The position numbers and the translations under genes were made by a program. A DNA stretch of 64,000 bases. Origin: Chlorella sorokiniana (taxonomy: Eukaryota; Chlorophyta; Trebouxiophyceae; Chlorellales; Chlorellaceae). The stretch spans positions 1,116,001 to 1,180,000 of the forward strand of contig CP084608.1 of NCBI GenBank assembly GCA_025917655.1, in the 5' to 3' direction. The notes under the pieces are model-generated. The model saw only the letters and a program-made list of their open reading frames with translations. It made no database searches and was not told the DNA's origin. Below are positions 10,509 through 22,572 of the stretch, in pieces; positions within the stretch are counted from its first letter, which is position 1, and each line of letters begins with the position of its first letter.

Positions 10509-13177
10509 CGCGCGCGTGTTTGGGAGGCGAGAGGGGGCATGCAGAGGGTTCGAAAGGAAGCAAGAGCAGGGAGAGGAGCGCCACACAGGCGTGCCTGCGC
10601 AGCGAGCGCTTCCGCACTCAGGCTGCGCGCCCCATCACACGCCCCAGCCCACCTCAACGCGGTCGTCCACGATGGCGGCCAGCGGCATGGGGCTCAGCGG
10701 GCGCTGTTGGCACCCGGCTGCGGCGCCCGCGCCAGGTGCAGCACGCCCGCCAGGCTCTTCAGCTTGGCACCCGACTGCAGGCGCAGGCGGCCTGCAGGCA
10801 GCGGGGGGGCGCCGCCGCCGAGCTGTCATCGCAACACTGGGAACGCAACTCCTTGAAGCGCGCCCGCCGCCCCTCCCCTCCCCCAAGGCCAAGATCATCG
10901 CCAAATTGTGCATGCCCATCCACACCCCTTCCACACACACACAGAGGAGGGACCAAGGGAGGCAGCGCAGGCGGCTCACGCTGGTCCTGCGGGATCATCC
11001 ATCCGTCTGGGTCCAGCACCCGCCAGGCCTCCAGCGCATAACCGCGCTCCGCAGCGGTGCACACGTACGCCTCAAACCGCAGCTTGGGGGAGGGGGCCTG
11101 CGGCCGCAGGGCGACGAGCAAGGAGCGCCGGCGCTGGGAGGCTGTTTGGTGGCGAGGATGCGGCACGCGACGCCGGGTCTGAGAAGGCGTGCCATGGCAG
11201 CTGTTGAGGTGGGGGCTGGCAGGCGGCCGCGCGGCACTCACTCGTATGTGATGGGCTGGTGGGTGAAGGGGTCCATCAGCCCTCCCAGGTAGCTCCAGAT
11301 GGCGCGCCAGTTCGGCCTGCAGGCGCGCGGTCAAGCGTGGCGGCATGCACAGAAGGTGGGAACGAATGAGCGGAGGCCACTTGCCGCCTTGCTCCCGCCT
11401 CGCTGCCGCGCATCCGTCAGCGCAGCGCTTGAGCCTTGTCTTCCTCCCCGCCCTTCTTGCTCCCCGCCGCCGCTCCCGCCCCCTCCCCCTCACCGCAGCT
11501 TGAACACCATGGAGGAGTGCGGGTTGGCGGGCTCGATGCGCGTAAAGAGCGTGTCGCCGTTGTCGGGCAGGCGTATGACGGGGCGCTGGATGGGCGACAT
11601 ATCATCGGCAAAGGCCTGCTCAACTCTGCGGGGCGGGGGCGGGCAGGCACGCACACGGCAGGTGGTGCAACGCGCGGCTTGCAGGCCCACCACAACCCGT
11701 GAGGAGCATGCCAAAGGACAGGCTGCTGGCCCACCTGTGTCACAGCCAGTGCGGAAAAACTGCATTGCAAGTAATAGCTCCCGAAGTATCAAACCCTCCC
11801 CCCCCTCCTGCAAGCCCCACTCACTTCGCCACAAGCCTCTGCCCCTTGTAGTTGATGGCGTCATCCTCGGCAAACTGCTGCAGCAAGGCTAGGTCCTCCT
11901 GCGGCGGCACAGCAGAGCAGGAAGATGCCGGCGATGAGTGGCCATCCCACGCACCAGCAGGGAAGGGCGGGCACGGCTGGCTGAGGACCGCCAGCGGCAG
12001 CTGCAGAGCAGACCCTGCGCAGCGGGCCCGCTGCGGCCCTGCAGCATCAGGCAGAGAACGTGCCGTGGCCCTGCACACCTGCATCAGCTGCTCCTCCCGG
12101 TCTAGCGCAGCCAGCTTGGCAGCGTGCTGCGGGTCGGACGACGCGCGCTGCAGCGCCGGGCGCCTGCGGGGCAAGCACATGCGCGTGGCGCCTTGAAGCC
12201 GCGGCTCTCCTTACAACCGAGGTTGGGGTCCCCGCAGCAAGGCCATGCAGCCGCATCTGATGCGTACTTGAAGCGTGCTTGGAGCATAGGCAAGGCTGCT
12301 GGCCCCTTACCACCCTGACCCCCAAGCCCTCACCTGACATCCCGCAGTGCCCTGAGCTCCTTGGCCATCTGGCTCTGGCTCTTGGCCACCAGCAGCGTCT
12401 CATCCAGGTCAAACACCAGGGGAAGGCGCGTGTTGGACAGCAGCTGCACGCGGCAGCAAGCCGGGAGGGCTCGGGAAGCACTTGAGCTGTGCGGGCAGCT
12501 GTGGGGCACGGGTGGGCAGCCGGCGCAGTGCACGCACGCAGCAGCCCCGGTTGGCGCTGGCGCATTGTAACCTCGTGCCCTGCCAGCCAATCGCACCTGA
12601 CGCACAAAGTCGCCGCCAACAAGGGAGGCTACAAAGCCGGCAAAGATGGGCTCCACCGCGCCGTTGGCCGCGTCTTGCACGGCAAGCGGCACAAGCATGA
12701 CCTCTGCGGGTGCACGGCCCGCAGTCTTCAGCACACCCGCACGGTTCTCATTCGCCAGCAAGGCATGCAGATCCGTCCATCTACAACCAGGCAGCGAGGG
12801 AGAAGCTGAGTTGAGCGGGCAGCACTGGCTAACAAGACTCTCGCGACGACGGCTGCTGCCTGCAGTCGGCCGGCTCAAGCGCTGCACACTCACGGGCGGG
12901 ACAGAGCCTGGCCACGGGTGGTTTGACATCGAATGAAGAAGCACGGCCCTGCAGCATACACCAAAAATAAAAGGGGCTGCGGAAAAGGGGCGGAGTGTTG
13001 CATTCGGGGTCGCGCGCTTGCGCAGCGATGAAGCATGTTGGAGAGCTCAAAACTCCCCACAAACGCACCTCCAGCAAGCAGGTGGGCAATCAACAGCACG
13101 GGCGCGTGCGCCGGATCACCGGCAACCCTGAAAAAGAGGATGGCGACCGGCGAGCTCTTACGAGACATTTGACGCAT
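7998..13177 (-). CDS. RNA polymerase II CTD phosphatase of the plant CPL1/FRY2 type, with dsRNA-binding domain
   Basis: CPL-type enzymes dephosphorylate Ser of the RNA polymerase II C-terminal repeat and act in the nucleus on stress transcription and RNA processing. The FCP/HAD signature FDLDETLLVA is at about 12,400, followed by SPIQRPVIRLPDNGDTLFTR, YVCTAAERGYALEAWRVLDP, PLAAIVDDRVEV and WDASSQGQVLQVEPFRPWEE, in the order of Arabidopsis CPL1. Near the C-terminus CRLVINGGEYVALGTAAAGP followed by ADKRARQHAALLVLQQAGY is the second half of a dsRNA-binding fold. The protein ends DTYAASLHEELR with TGA at 7998-8000. A long Gln/Pro/Ala-rich low-complexity region lies between (about 8,500-10,100). 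The start at 13177 (MRQMSRKSSPVAILFF) is a guess. One frame break lies at the G-run 10699-10701 just before the IVDDR exon. At least eight introns are present. Confidence 0.82.
10463..10505. repeat. (GT)n microsatellite in a CTD phosphatase intron
   Basis: An uninterrupted run of about 20 GT dinucleotides, passing into GC-rich alternating purine-pyrimidine sequence. It lies in the intron next to the exon encoding WDASSQGQVLQVEPFRPW. It is a candidate polymorphic marker. Confidence 0.9.
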
Positions 13178-13960
13178 GCAACGGCCGTGCAAGCGTGCAG
13201 GGATCAGTGAAACGTAAAGAAGAGGAGGTTTGCTCTCATTCGCGGGCAGACATGAAAAATGAAATTGCGACAAGAACCGGGCGTTTGGCGGGCGCAGCTA
13301 AGTACCAACTGCCATCTAAGCGCAATGTTGCCGACGGGAAGAGTGCTCCGCAGTCCCAGCCGGGGCAGGGCAGCAGCTGGCAGTCGGATTGCCCAAACTG
13401 CGAGCTGAGGACTTTGCCGATCCCCAGCATTGCCCTGAGGGATTACTGGTGCGCTAGACTCGCCCCGTCATGCCAACCGCGGGTGTGCTCGGCCCTCTTG
13501 GGCCGCAGACGCGCAGAGAGGTGGGCAGGCCTTAGCGGCGGAGGCAGGCGCAGGCAGATGGATTGTCAGTGGCTGGCGGGCATCAGCAAGCTCGCGGAGG
13601 CGCCAGAACGCCTGGTTGTCCGCAGCGCCACTCGGACGACTTCCGCTCGCCAGACGTCCACAGGTTCCGCCAAGGCCGTAGAACCGTTCAAACGAGCATG
13701 AACACTAGCAACAGGCAGGGATGCACATGAGAGCTGACATGAGGCCGCTGCTGTGCTGAGGCCGTTGCTGGCGGCCAGCGTGCTGCGCTCCTGGGTCGCC
13801 GCAGGATGCACTTTGCACAAACTCAAGCATTTACGACACTTGTTCAACTTTTCACATGAAGGGGCAGCTGACTGGTTGAAAAGGAAATTATTTTCACAAC
13901 CGCGCAAGAATGTCGTCCACAACGTACAGCTATACGTGGGTGCCTAACCGGAGGCTGGCA
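13178..13960. other. Spacer between the F-box gene and the CTD phosphatase gene
   Basis: About 780 bases upstream of the CTD phosphatase and downstream of the F-box gene, both on minus. Open frames are present on + (for example 13195-13701), but no family was recognised and they do not look conserved. Confidence 0.4.
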
Positions 13961-15570
13961 TCACATGGGCTCAGCCAGCACCGCGTGCCACAGCAGACTC
14001 AGGCACCCATCCCAGCGCTCCAGGCGCACGTTGGGGTTGCGCTGCTGCAGCAAGGCTGCTGCCGCATCAAAGTCGCAGGCCAGGTCACGACGGCACGGCA
14101 GCAGGCGCAGCGAGCGCAGGGCCGCCTGCTGCGCCGCCCAGTCAACAATGGGCTGCAGATGCTGGGGGCCCTGCAGCTGGAAGATGCCGACGTGCCGCAG
14201 CGGCGCCGTGGCCATTCTGGCCATGCTGGCCAGCAAAGTGGCGGCCGACACCACCAAGCGTTCCAGTTGCAGGCCGGCGGGGAGGGTCGACCCTGGTCCC
14301 GGCTCGCGGCAGAGAAGCGCCTGCAGGCTCCCGGGCAGCGCGGCCGCCACCTGGGGCGCCAGCGGCGTCTCCAGCTGGCGCAGGCGGGCCATGTGCGGCA
14401 GCGCTCGTGCCAGGTTGTGCCAGCTGCGCTGCGCCTGGACGGGCTCCCGCTCGATCTGGAGGCTCGTGAGGCGGGTGAGGCGGGTGAGGCAGACGGGGCA
14501 GTACAGGTTTGCCCCGGTCAGCGCCAGGCTCTCCAGCCTGGTCAGGCTTGCCAGCGGCGCATAGGTCCAGTCGAATATTGGGCTGCGGCCCTCCTCAGCC
14601 CTCCACGTGAGCTCCAAGCTGCGAAGGCCAGTGAGCAGGCCCAGCTGCACGGCAAACACACAAGCCGGACACAGTCGGCAGTCAGCTGCCTGCAGCAGGC
14701 ACCACCCAGAAATGGGCCTAGACCCAGCTGCAGAAGCAGGCCGCCAGCCGCGCGCGGCGCTGGCCAGGACGGCCCGGCGGCTGCAAGGTTGGCATCGCAC
14801 GGACACCCGCTTGCCTGGCTGGGGAAGGAGGCGGGGGCGCCGTACGCGTCGCGGGGCGCGCCATGGAGGTGCAGGCGTGTGAGCGAGCGCGGCATGCTGT
14901 CCCACACGCCCGGCAGCGCGTCGGCGCCCAGCCGCAGCTCCCGCAGGGCGGCCAGGTGCTGCAGCGAGCCGGTCAGCTCCATCATGCGGGCAGCCTCCGG
15001 CTCCAGCACCTCGCCCGCCACCTCCAGGCGGGTGAGCCCCCAGCTGGCGGCCGACCTCCGGCTGCAGCTCCCAGTGCAGGCCGCAGATGAGCAGGGTGAG
15101 GCGGCGCAGGCCGCCGCCCAGCTCGGTCAGGGCCGCGCCCAGCTGGCCCCTGATCTCGCCCTTCACCGCTCGCTCCTCGCCCAGCCCCCTGTAAAGCCAC
15201 GGCGCATCCACGTGCACCGCGAGCCGCGCCACCTTGCCCCTGCCGTGCCGCCCGCACCACTCGCGGAACGAGCACAGCAGGTGCAGCACCTTCTGGCGGC
15301 TGTGCCTCCGGCCGTCCAAGTGGACGGTGAGGTCGGCCACGAGCTCGGGCAGGTTGGCTGCCTCGCGCCAGGTCGCGTTCACCCGAGCGCAGCTGAACCT
15401 GGGGATGATGGCCAAGGGCAAGGCAGGCAGACACGCTTGGCTTCCAGCCGCCCCGCAAGTCCCTCCCTCTAAGTGACAAAACGATGAGCATCTTGGGATG
15501 CACACCTGTTCTTTTGGTCCACGCTGCGCAGTATATCATAAACTACAGCAACAGGCAACTCTGCAGTCAT
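13961..15570 (-). CDS. F-box / leucine-rich-repeat protein
   Basis: This is probably a substrate receptor for an SCF ubiquitin ligase. The ATG at 15570 gives MTAELPVAVVYDILRSVDQK; the first exon ends at 15506 and joins at 15398 in phase (KNRFSCARVNATWREAA), completing an F-box-like motif. Leucine-rich repeats follow: LAALRELRLGADALPG, MPRSLTRLHLHG, LTGLRSLELTW, LASLTRLESLALTGANL and LTRLTRLTSLQIE, ending LWHAVLAEPM with TGA at 13961-13963. A second intron lies near 14,640-14,830. One extra base in the C-run 15037-15041 breaks the frame; removing it gives GRQLGLTRLEVAGEVLEPE, a normal LRR. Such genes form large lineage-specific families in green algae. The substrate is unknown. Confidence 0.75.
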
Positions 15571-16203
15571 GCGTTGCGGGGGACCTGCACGGCGGCGGGG
15601 AGTGGCAGAAGATTGGTTGTACGCTTGTCCATGCGTTTGGCGTTCAGACCCAATCCAGTCTGTGTGCGCATCCTCTCTCAATGCCGATCAATCTCGGGAA
15701 GAACAAGGATAGAGGCACATCAAGGGACTTCACCTACCGGTATATGTGATCACGCGTTGTCTGGGCTGGCCGACCAATACAGTCAGTGTCAATTACTCAA
15801 AACACAATAGAACGCGTAGTTGCCGGGCAAGAGGCTCCATGCGACACTGCAGACGCTTGGAACAAGAATGGAGAAGCCCTAGCGGATGGTGCTATACAGC
15901 CTGCTGCTTTCACATGATTTAAAAAAAAAAAAAGAAGATGGTTACAACGGGATAGGGTCGGAGACTGGACCGCGTGAGGCGCCGCCGTCGGCGGGACGGC
16001 ACCCGGGTATCGCTCAGTTAAGTCATTAGCAAAGGGGCTTTTCAGCCAAGACACAGCCAGGAGGCCAGCAAGTCTAGCGCCATGCGCCATAGGTTATGCT
16101 GACTGTAGAACTCGCACCACGGTGAGGCTGCTCGCCTCCTGCGCCCCAACAAAAAGTGGTGCTGCCCACTCGGAGGCCTGGCAGTTGTTTCCAGCCAGGG
16201 CTC
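15571..16203. other. Spacer upstream of the F-box gene
   Basis: About 630 bases holding the 3' UTR of the low-complexity gene on the right and the F-box promoter on the left. A 13-base A-run (15921-15933) and the TGTAA signal below are the only clear elements. Confidence 0.4.
15942..15946 (-). promoter_or_regulatory. TGTAA polyadenylation signal of the low-complexity gene
   Basis: TTACA on + gives TGTAA on minus, about 260 bases past the proposed stop codon at 16204. Confidence 0.4.
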
Positions 16204-19200
16204 TCACTTGACGCTCCAGGCGGGCCGGCCATCCCCCTGATAGCGATCGGGGCGCTTGATACTGCGCGCCGCCACGCCGTGGAAGACCTGCAGGCAGCAG
16301 TACCCTTTCCCTGAGGGTGTACACGTTTCAAGGAAGGTAGAGCGGCAAGAGGCCTGCACGCCGTCCAACCAGCGAAATGGGGCTGGCATACGCACCTTGA
16401 ATGGGCGCCCTGATGGGTCAGGGCCACAGGAACTTGCGGCATTGGCTCTTTGACAAAGTGGTGCCCATCAGGGTGCAGCTGCTGTGCGGCGGCTGCCATG
16501 CTGGCCTCCTGGTGCTGTTGATACCCCGACTGCTGCTGCTGTTGATACAACTGCGCTTGCTGGTACTGCTGGTAGTACATCGCTTGCTGCTGACCGCTTG
16601 TCAAGTGGCCTGGCCATTGCCCCATCCACATGCCGGGCGGCAACGCACCGCTAAGCCCTGCCGCACCCTCCTGGGCTTGCCATGCATGCGCCGCCCCCGC
16701 TGCCGGAAGCGGTGACCGGCAGGCACTGCGAAACTCGCGGCAGAGTGCACCGCTGGAATGAGGCCAGCTGCCATGCTCACTCGATCCTGCAGCCAGCAGC
16801 GGAAGGCGAGGCAACGGTCGAGCCTTCGGCAGTGGCAGCCCAGCCCGTTTTCAGGGGGTGGAACTTGCCTGGTACAGCGGGGGCAGCCTCGCGCCCTCGT
16901 ACGGCGGCCAGCTGGCCGTCACGTCATGGAGCTCGTGCGCAGGCTGGCTGCGGGCGGCCAGCGCAGGGTCGCCTGCCGTCATCAAGTAAGGGTGGGCCGC
17001 GTTCGGCTCCAGGCCTGCTTGCAGCGGTGTGCCGCCATCTGCAGCAGATGCTGGAGCTGGCAGTGACTGTGCCACAGGACCATCGCCGGTTCCTGCTGCA
17101 TCTCCAGCAGCAGTGTGCTGCTGGGTGGAAGAAGCGGCAGCAGGGTCCTGCTGGTGCTGCAAGGCATCCTCGTCAAAACTTGCAGCCTGTCCATGCAACG
17201 GAACCGGTATGCCTACACGCAGCTCGGCATGCGCTGCTGCAGCCTGCAGCGAAACGTCCGTGGTGGGCATGGCGGGGGCAGAGGGCGCAAAGGAAGCTGC
17301 TGGCACTGGGACGCCTGAAAACCAGCCTGGGGGCACTGGCGCCTGAGGAGCGTGGTGTGCGGCAGGCTGGCGCCGGCTCCAGTGCAGCAGGGTGCCTGTA
17401 GGCGCTGCAGGAAGGACGGGGAAGGAGGAGGAGGGAGGCGCTGTGGATCCCGCCAGCTGGAGGGACATCTTGCCTGCATGGGAAGGGGGCGCCGTCTTCA
17501 GCTGCTGCTTCAAGGGAGCAACGCCAGGGCGGACCCTTGTAGCATGGCCTGCGCGGCGGCGGCAACTGCCGGGAGGATGTTGGAAGGGTGCCATCTGCAC
17601 CACAAACTTGCAGTTTGACCAGACCACCACCTTGCAGAGTGAGGTGCCCAGTCAAGGGACATCTGACCTTGGATGGCGCCAGCCTGTGGAGGGCTCGAGT
17701 GCTGCAGAGGAGGCATCCGCACTGACTGGCCACGCGTGAGCGTGGCGGGCGGCCGGCTGTTGCTGCGCAGCAGGCCGCGGGGCTCCATGGGTGCCATGCG
17801 GCGGTTGGTCGAGTACAACGGAGATGCGGGGGTCGTGCTGTCCGGAGCAGGGGAGGGCAGGGAGGTGCCCCTCCCGAGCTTGCCACGCATGCTGCCCTGC
17901 CTCGCAGGCGGCGCCCACATCAGAAGCGCCGCGTGGTCATCAGGGGCCCTTGCTGCTGCTGGCACGGCGGCGCCGGCAGCAGCAGAAGCTTGTGCTGCTT
18001 GCGCATCTGAAACGCCAGGCGCCATGGCCGCAGAGGAGGCCCGCTCTGCTCTACTATCGCTGTCCTCACCCTGGCTGTCCGCCTGCATCTGCTCCTGCGA
18101 CAGCACCTCCAGCAGCTTGGCACTCACCTCCCGCTGAAACGATGTGACCTGGCTAGCCATGCAATCTGCCTCAAAGCTTGGAGGAGGCTGAACGCTGGGG
18201 CTGTGCCGAGTAAACACGTCTCCATCGAGGCACTGGCTGTGGTGCTTGGTGCCGTTGGCTGTGGTGCTTGGTGAACGCCGTGCCCGTCTGCCTCATCTGT
18301 ACCCGCCTCGTGTGCGACGCCTTCCACAGGCGTATCACCGCCTGATTGGTCTTCTTCAGCATCCTCGAATGCCTCGGCTGCTGCACTGTCGGTGCTGCTC
18401 GCGCTGCTATCTGTTGCCAGCTGGACATGCGCTGCAGATGGGCCTGCATGCAGACCTGCTTCGCCCGGACAGCATCGCGCCCGCCGCCGGCTCGGGCTGC
18501 TCTACTCTTGCTGGCTGCAGTGGCGCACCTGCAACTTCTCCTACCGAGTCTTCACGAGATAGCTTTCCAACGGCAGACAAGGCGTCGCTGCATGGGTCTT
18601 CTGCCTCGCTTGGCAGTGTCTCTGTTGGTGGCTCCACGACCCCCACAGGAAGCTGTGCAGCGGCTGCAGCTGGCTCACGCTGAGATGTCGCTGCTTCAGG
18701 TTCTGCCCTCTCCTGCGCTTCAGCATCAACTGGCTGATCCTCAACCGCCGGCACTGCCAACTCTGTTACGGCATCTGGCTGTTTTTCTGCCTCCTGTGCT
18801 GCGGGCACAGCGAAATCATCTTCACCTTGTGCCACTCCTTCAAGCAGCTCTTCCGTCTCCCGTGCTGTTGCTGAAGCTAGATCATTAGCAGCTGGCGGCA
18901 CAGGTGCCTCTGCTGGGGCAGCCTCGGCCCCTGTGGCATCTGCAGGCTCCAGCTGCTCCCGGCTGTGGCTGGCTGTGCCCAATGGGGACGTCAAGCCCAC
19001 CTCCGCCGCTTCATCTACAGCAATTCAATTCCAAAGTAAACGCATGTTGTGGAATATGAGTGCGCCTCTGCTTTCCGCAGAGCAGATGTTGTTGTGCACT
19101 GCCCTCACCCTCGCTCCTTGAAGCGCTGCCGCAGACGCTGCCGCTCTGCTGCCTGCCGCCCTGCACCTGCGCCGTGCCCTCGATGATTGGGCCCGATGAC

Positions 19201-19217
19201 GTGACTCCGTCATTCAT
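16204..19217 (-). CDS. Acidic, Gln/Ala/Pro-rich low-complexity protein of unknown function
   Basis: I do not recognise the family. The ATG at 19217 (MNDGVTSSGPIIEGTAQVQG) is followed by a short exon to 19109 and joins in phase at 19014 to an acidic region (EDEAAEVGLTSPLG, TARETEELLEGVAQGEDDF). Later parts include FEDAEEDQSGGDTPVEG, an amphipathic stretch (TSFQREVSAKLLEVLSQEQ) and Ser/Pro-rich sequence. Near the C-terminus is a Tyr/Gln-rich segment (MYYQQYQQAQLYQQQQQ) of the kind found in RNA-binding and condensate-forming proteins. The last exon probably reads VFHGVAARSIKRPDRYQGD and stops at 16204; an alternative frame runs to 16074. Frame changes near 18,480 and 18,230 could be small introns or base-count errors. 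It is divergently transcribed from the PEPCK gene. Confidence 0.5.
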
Positions 19218-19824
19218 CCTCAATACCCAGAGCAAGTTCCCTGGTCACAAGGGTGAGCAGGTTTCCTCCTCGAAAACTCGCTCGGTGGTCAACCCAACGT
19301 GCGGGGATTGGATGTCGGAGGGCTTTGCGTGGAGTTCCAAGGATGTCGAAGCGCCAGTTCAGCCTCATTGCGGCTCATTACAGGCGAGGAGGGCTCGTGT
19401 GTCATTCTGTACTGCGCCACTCTTGAATAATGGGTCTCCTCAATCCGCAGGTACATGCAGGAATCTTGATTGTTAATTACTCACAGCGCCCGTTCACCAG
19501 CTTGTGAGGATACATAGGCACTAGAGCCGTTCTCCTCCTGCTACCAGGTTTCCAGGGGTCCCCTCTTCCCCGTAAGCAAACCGGACCTTCGTCGTGATGC
19601 CAGGAGTTCCAAGGTGATTGTGATATACGCAATGCTGCAGCCAAGAGGGCTGCCAGGCGCCGGGACATACTCCCCGGTTCCTGCTATGAACCCTACCCTG
19701 CGCGCACCGCCTGCTCTTATTTTATGAAATTGTTGTTTGGTCAACCTTATTCTCTACAAAGAACCCGCTCAGCCCCTCCTGTCTCACCGCTACTTTGATC
19801 GCCGCCCCGGTTCCGCCACCTGCC
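19218..19824. other. Divergent promoter region between the low-complexity gene and PEPCK
   Basis: About 600 bases between two outward-facing start codons. No coding sequence was recognised. It is expected to contain both promoters. Confidence 0.5.
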
Positions 19825-22529
19825 ATGCACAGCGCTCCAGCCCCGATATCAACTGGCTCCGGGAAGATGGCGAGCGGGCAGGAGGCGGGCGATCTCCGCC
19901 GCCTGGTGAGTCGCGCACGGTCGTTAGTCATGGGCTGCCCGCTGCAGGGCTCAGGCGCAAGCAATCGAGCCTTTGGCATGCATAATGAGGCTGTGCAAGA
20001 CGGCGAGCATCCCCGTAACATGCGCCCATCGGTCACGCCTCCGCCGCTGTGTCGGCAGGTGAACGAGGCGCACCCCCGCGTGCCGCCGACCTCGCCGAGC
20101 TGCACAGCCTGCAGAAAACGCGCAAGGATCGCGGTGAGACCCTGTAATGCAGTCAATTGTCATGCCTCCTCTTGCCTGCATGATTAACATCCGCATGAGC
20201 AGCTGCTGAGCACACCCATTTGAAACAGTCCCACTGTTTGGCGCAAGAGGTTGGCCGGCTGCGCCCACCCTTACCCCGCCCAGCCTCAAACCCTAACCTT
20301 TGCTCCTTGCTGCCATCCACCCCACGCCTCCCCTTCCCTTTGTCCGCGCCTCAGATGACACGGACAAGGCAGCCTCGCTATCTGCCACGCTCAAGTCGGC
20401 GTCACGCGAGGCCGGCCCGCGCGTCGTGGTGCGCGAGCCCAAACACCTCTACCTGCCGCAGTCTCCGCGCTCGCGCGCCGCCGCGGAGGCGGAACAGACC
20501 GACCTGATCAAGGAGATGTTCCATGAAATGGGGGACATTGGTCTGAAGCCGGTGGTGGTCTACCACAACCTGAGGTGGGCCCCCAGGGCGAGGGCAGCGC
20601 CCACCCAGTAGGGGGACCCCGGGGGACCATGCCCCGTATGCAGCGCGCCAAGATGACTGAAACCTGGCGCGGTCGTGCAGCATGTGTGGACGTTCAGTGG
20701 GGCGGGTGTGGGCCCCCAGGGCGAGGGCAGCGCCCACCCAGTAGGGGACCCCGGGGACCATGCCCCCGTATGCAGCGCGCCAAGATGACTGAAACCTGGC
20801 GCGGTCGTGCAGCATGTGTGGACGTTCAGTGGGGCGGGTGTAGCGCCCAGTCGGTCAGCAGAAGCAGGGGCCGGCTGCCCCTGGGATCCAGCTCCATGCA
20901 GCAACCACAGCGCCTGACAACACTCTCTCAGTGCACCTCCTGTACTGCAGCGTGCCGGAGCTGTACGAGCATGCCCTGAAGTACGAGCCCTCCACCCACA
21001 TCGTGGCCAGCGGCGCACTCGCCACGCTGTCGGGGCCAAGACTGGCCGCTCGCCCAAGTGCGCGTGAAGGGGGGGCAGCCGAGCCTGCAGCAACGCAGGG
21101 CGGCTGCTGCCTGGGGTGCTTGCGCATTCTTGGCAGGCCCGCAGGCCCGTTGGAATCTGCTTTGCCCTTACGTATGTCCTCTCTCGCCCCCTCCCCATTG
21201 GCCCATGCAGGGACAAGCGCGTGGTGAAGGAGCCGGGCAGCGAGGCGGACATCTGGTGGGGCGCCGGCAGCCCCAACTACGAGATGGACGAGCGCACCTT
21301 CATCCTCAACCGCGAGCGAGCCGTGGACTACCTCAACACCCTGGACAGGCTGTACGGTGGGAGCGCATGCGCGCCAGCCGCCCTAGCACCTCATTCGCAA
21401 TCGGACGTCTGTGCAGCAGCTGACCCAGCACGTCTGCTTGCGGTGGCTCACCTGGTTGCCTGCCGTGCCGCCTCCCGCCCCGCAGTGTTTGATGGCTACG
21501 CGGGCTGGGACCCGGAGGCGCGCTTCAAGATCCGCGTGGTGTGCGCGCGCCCCTACCACGCGCTCTTCATGCACAATATGCTCATCCGGTGAGGCGGCGG
21601 CACCTCCCACAGCAGGCACAGCATCAAACCTCAAGCGCAGGGTGCCAACCCGTAGCTGAAGCCGCGCTGCCAGCCCACAGCCAGTTAAAGCCGCGCTGCC
21701 AGCCCACAGCTGGTTGAAGCCGCGCTGCCAGCCCACGGCCGGTTGAAGCCGCGCTGCCAGCCCACAGCCACACCCGTGCCCCCTCCGCAGCCCCACCGAG
21801 GACGAGCTGCACGACTTCGGCACCCCGACTTCACCATCTACAACGGCGGCGCCTTCCCCGCCAACCGCTACACCTCCTACATGACCTCCTCCACCTCCAT
21901 CGACGTCTCGCTCAAGCACAACGAGATGGTGGGCGCCCGCGGGGAGGGCAGCGGGCGCTTGGTCGATCGTGGGCCTGGGGCAGGCTGCGGTCGTTGGCGA
22001 CCTGTATGAATCCCCTGGCTGCCTGGCGGCCTCGGCTTACGGTTCCTGCAACGGCCAGCAAGCCAGCCAGGCCCTCGAGCCAGGCGCTGTCGTCGGTCCA
22101 CTAGCAACCCTGTGCCCCTGCCTCCCCCTGCACCTTGGCTGCGCAGATCATCCTGGGCACTCAGTACGCGGGGAAATGAAGAAGGGCGTGTTCTCGCTCA
22201 TGCAGTACGTGCTGCCCAAGATGGGCATCCTGTCGCTGCACTCGGGCTGCAACGAGGGCAAGAACGGCGACGTCACCCTCTTCTTCGGCCTGTCGGGTGC
22301 GGCCCCAGCTCCCACAGCCCCTGCCTGCCGCCTGCACCCGCCGCACTGCAGGAAATCGCTGCAGGCCCTGCCTGTGTCTTGTGCTGTGCTGGCTGGGGCA
22401 GCGTGGAGGCAAGGCCGGCAGGCAGCCCAAACCGCTGCCACCCGGCTCCGCAGGCACCGGCAAGACCACGCTGTCGGCAGACCCCAACCGCCCCCTCATC
22501 GGCGACGACGAGCACGGCTGGAGCGACCG

Positions 22530-22572
<43 letters not shown>

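Noticed and set aside
10460-10520. Cys/Val run in a translated GT repeat
   Set aside because: It is a microsatellite in an intron, not a protein motif.
15921-15933. A13 run as a possible retroposed poly(A) tail
   Set aside because: No adjacent gene copy or target-site duplication is visible; it sits in the 3' region of a minus-strand gene.
21657-21772. Regular 29-bp repeats that superficially resemble a CRISPR array
   Set aside because: The units are head to tail with no spacers, lie inside a spliced intron of a nuclear gene, and diverge gradually.
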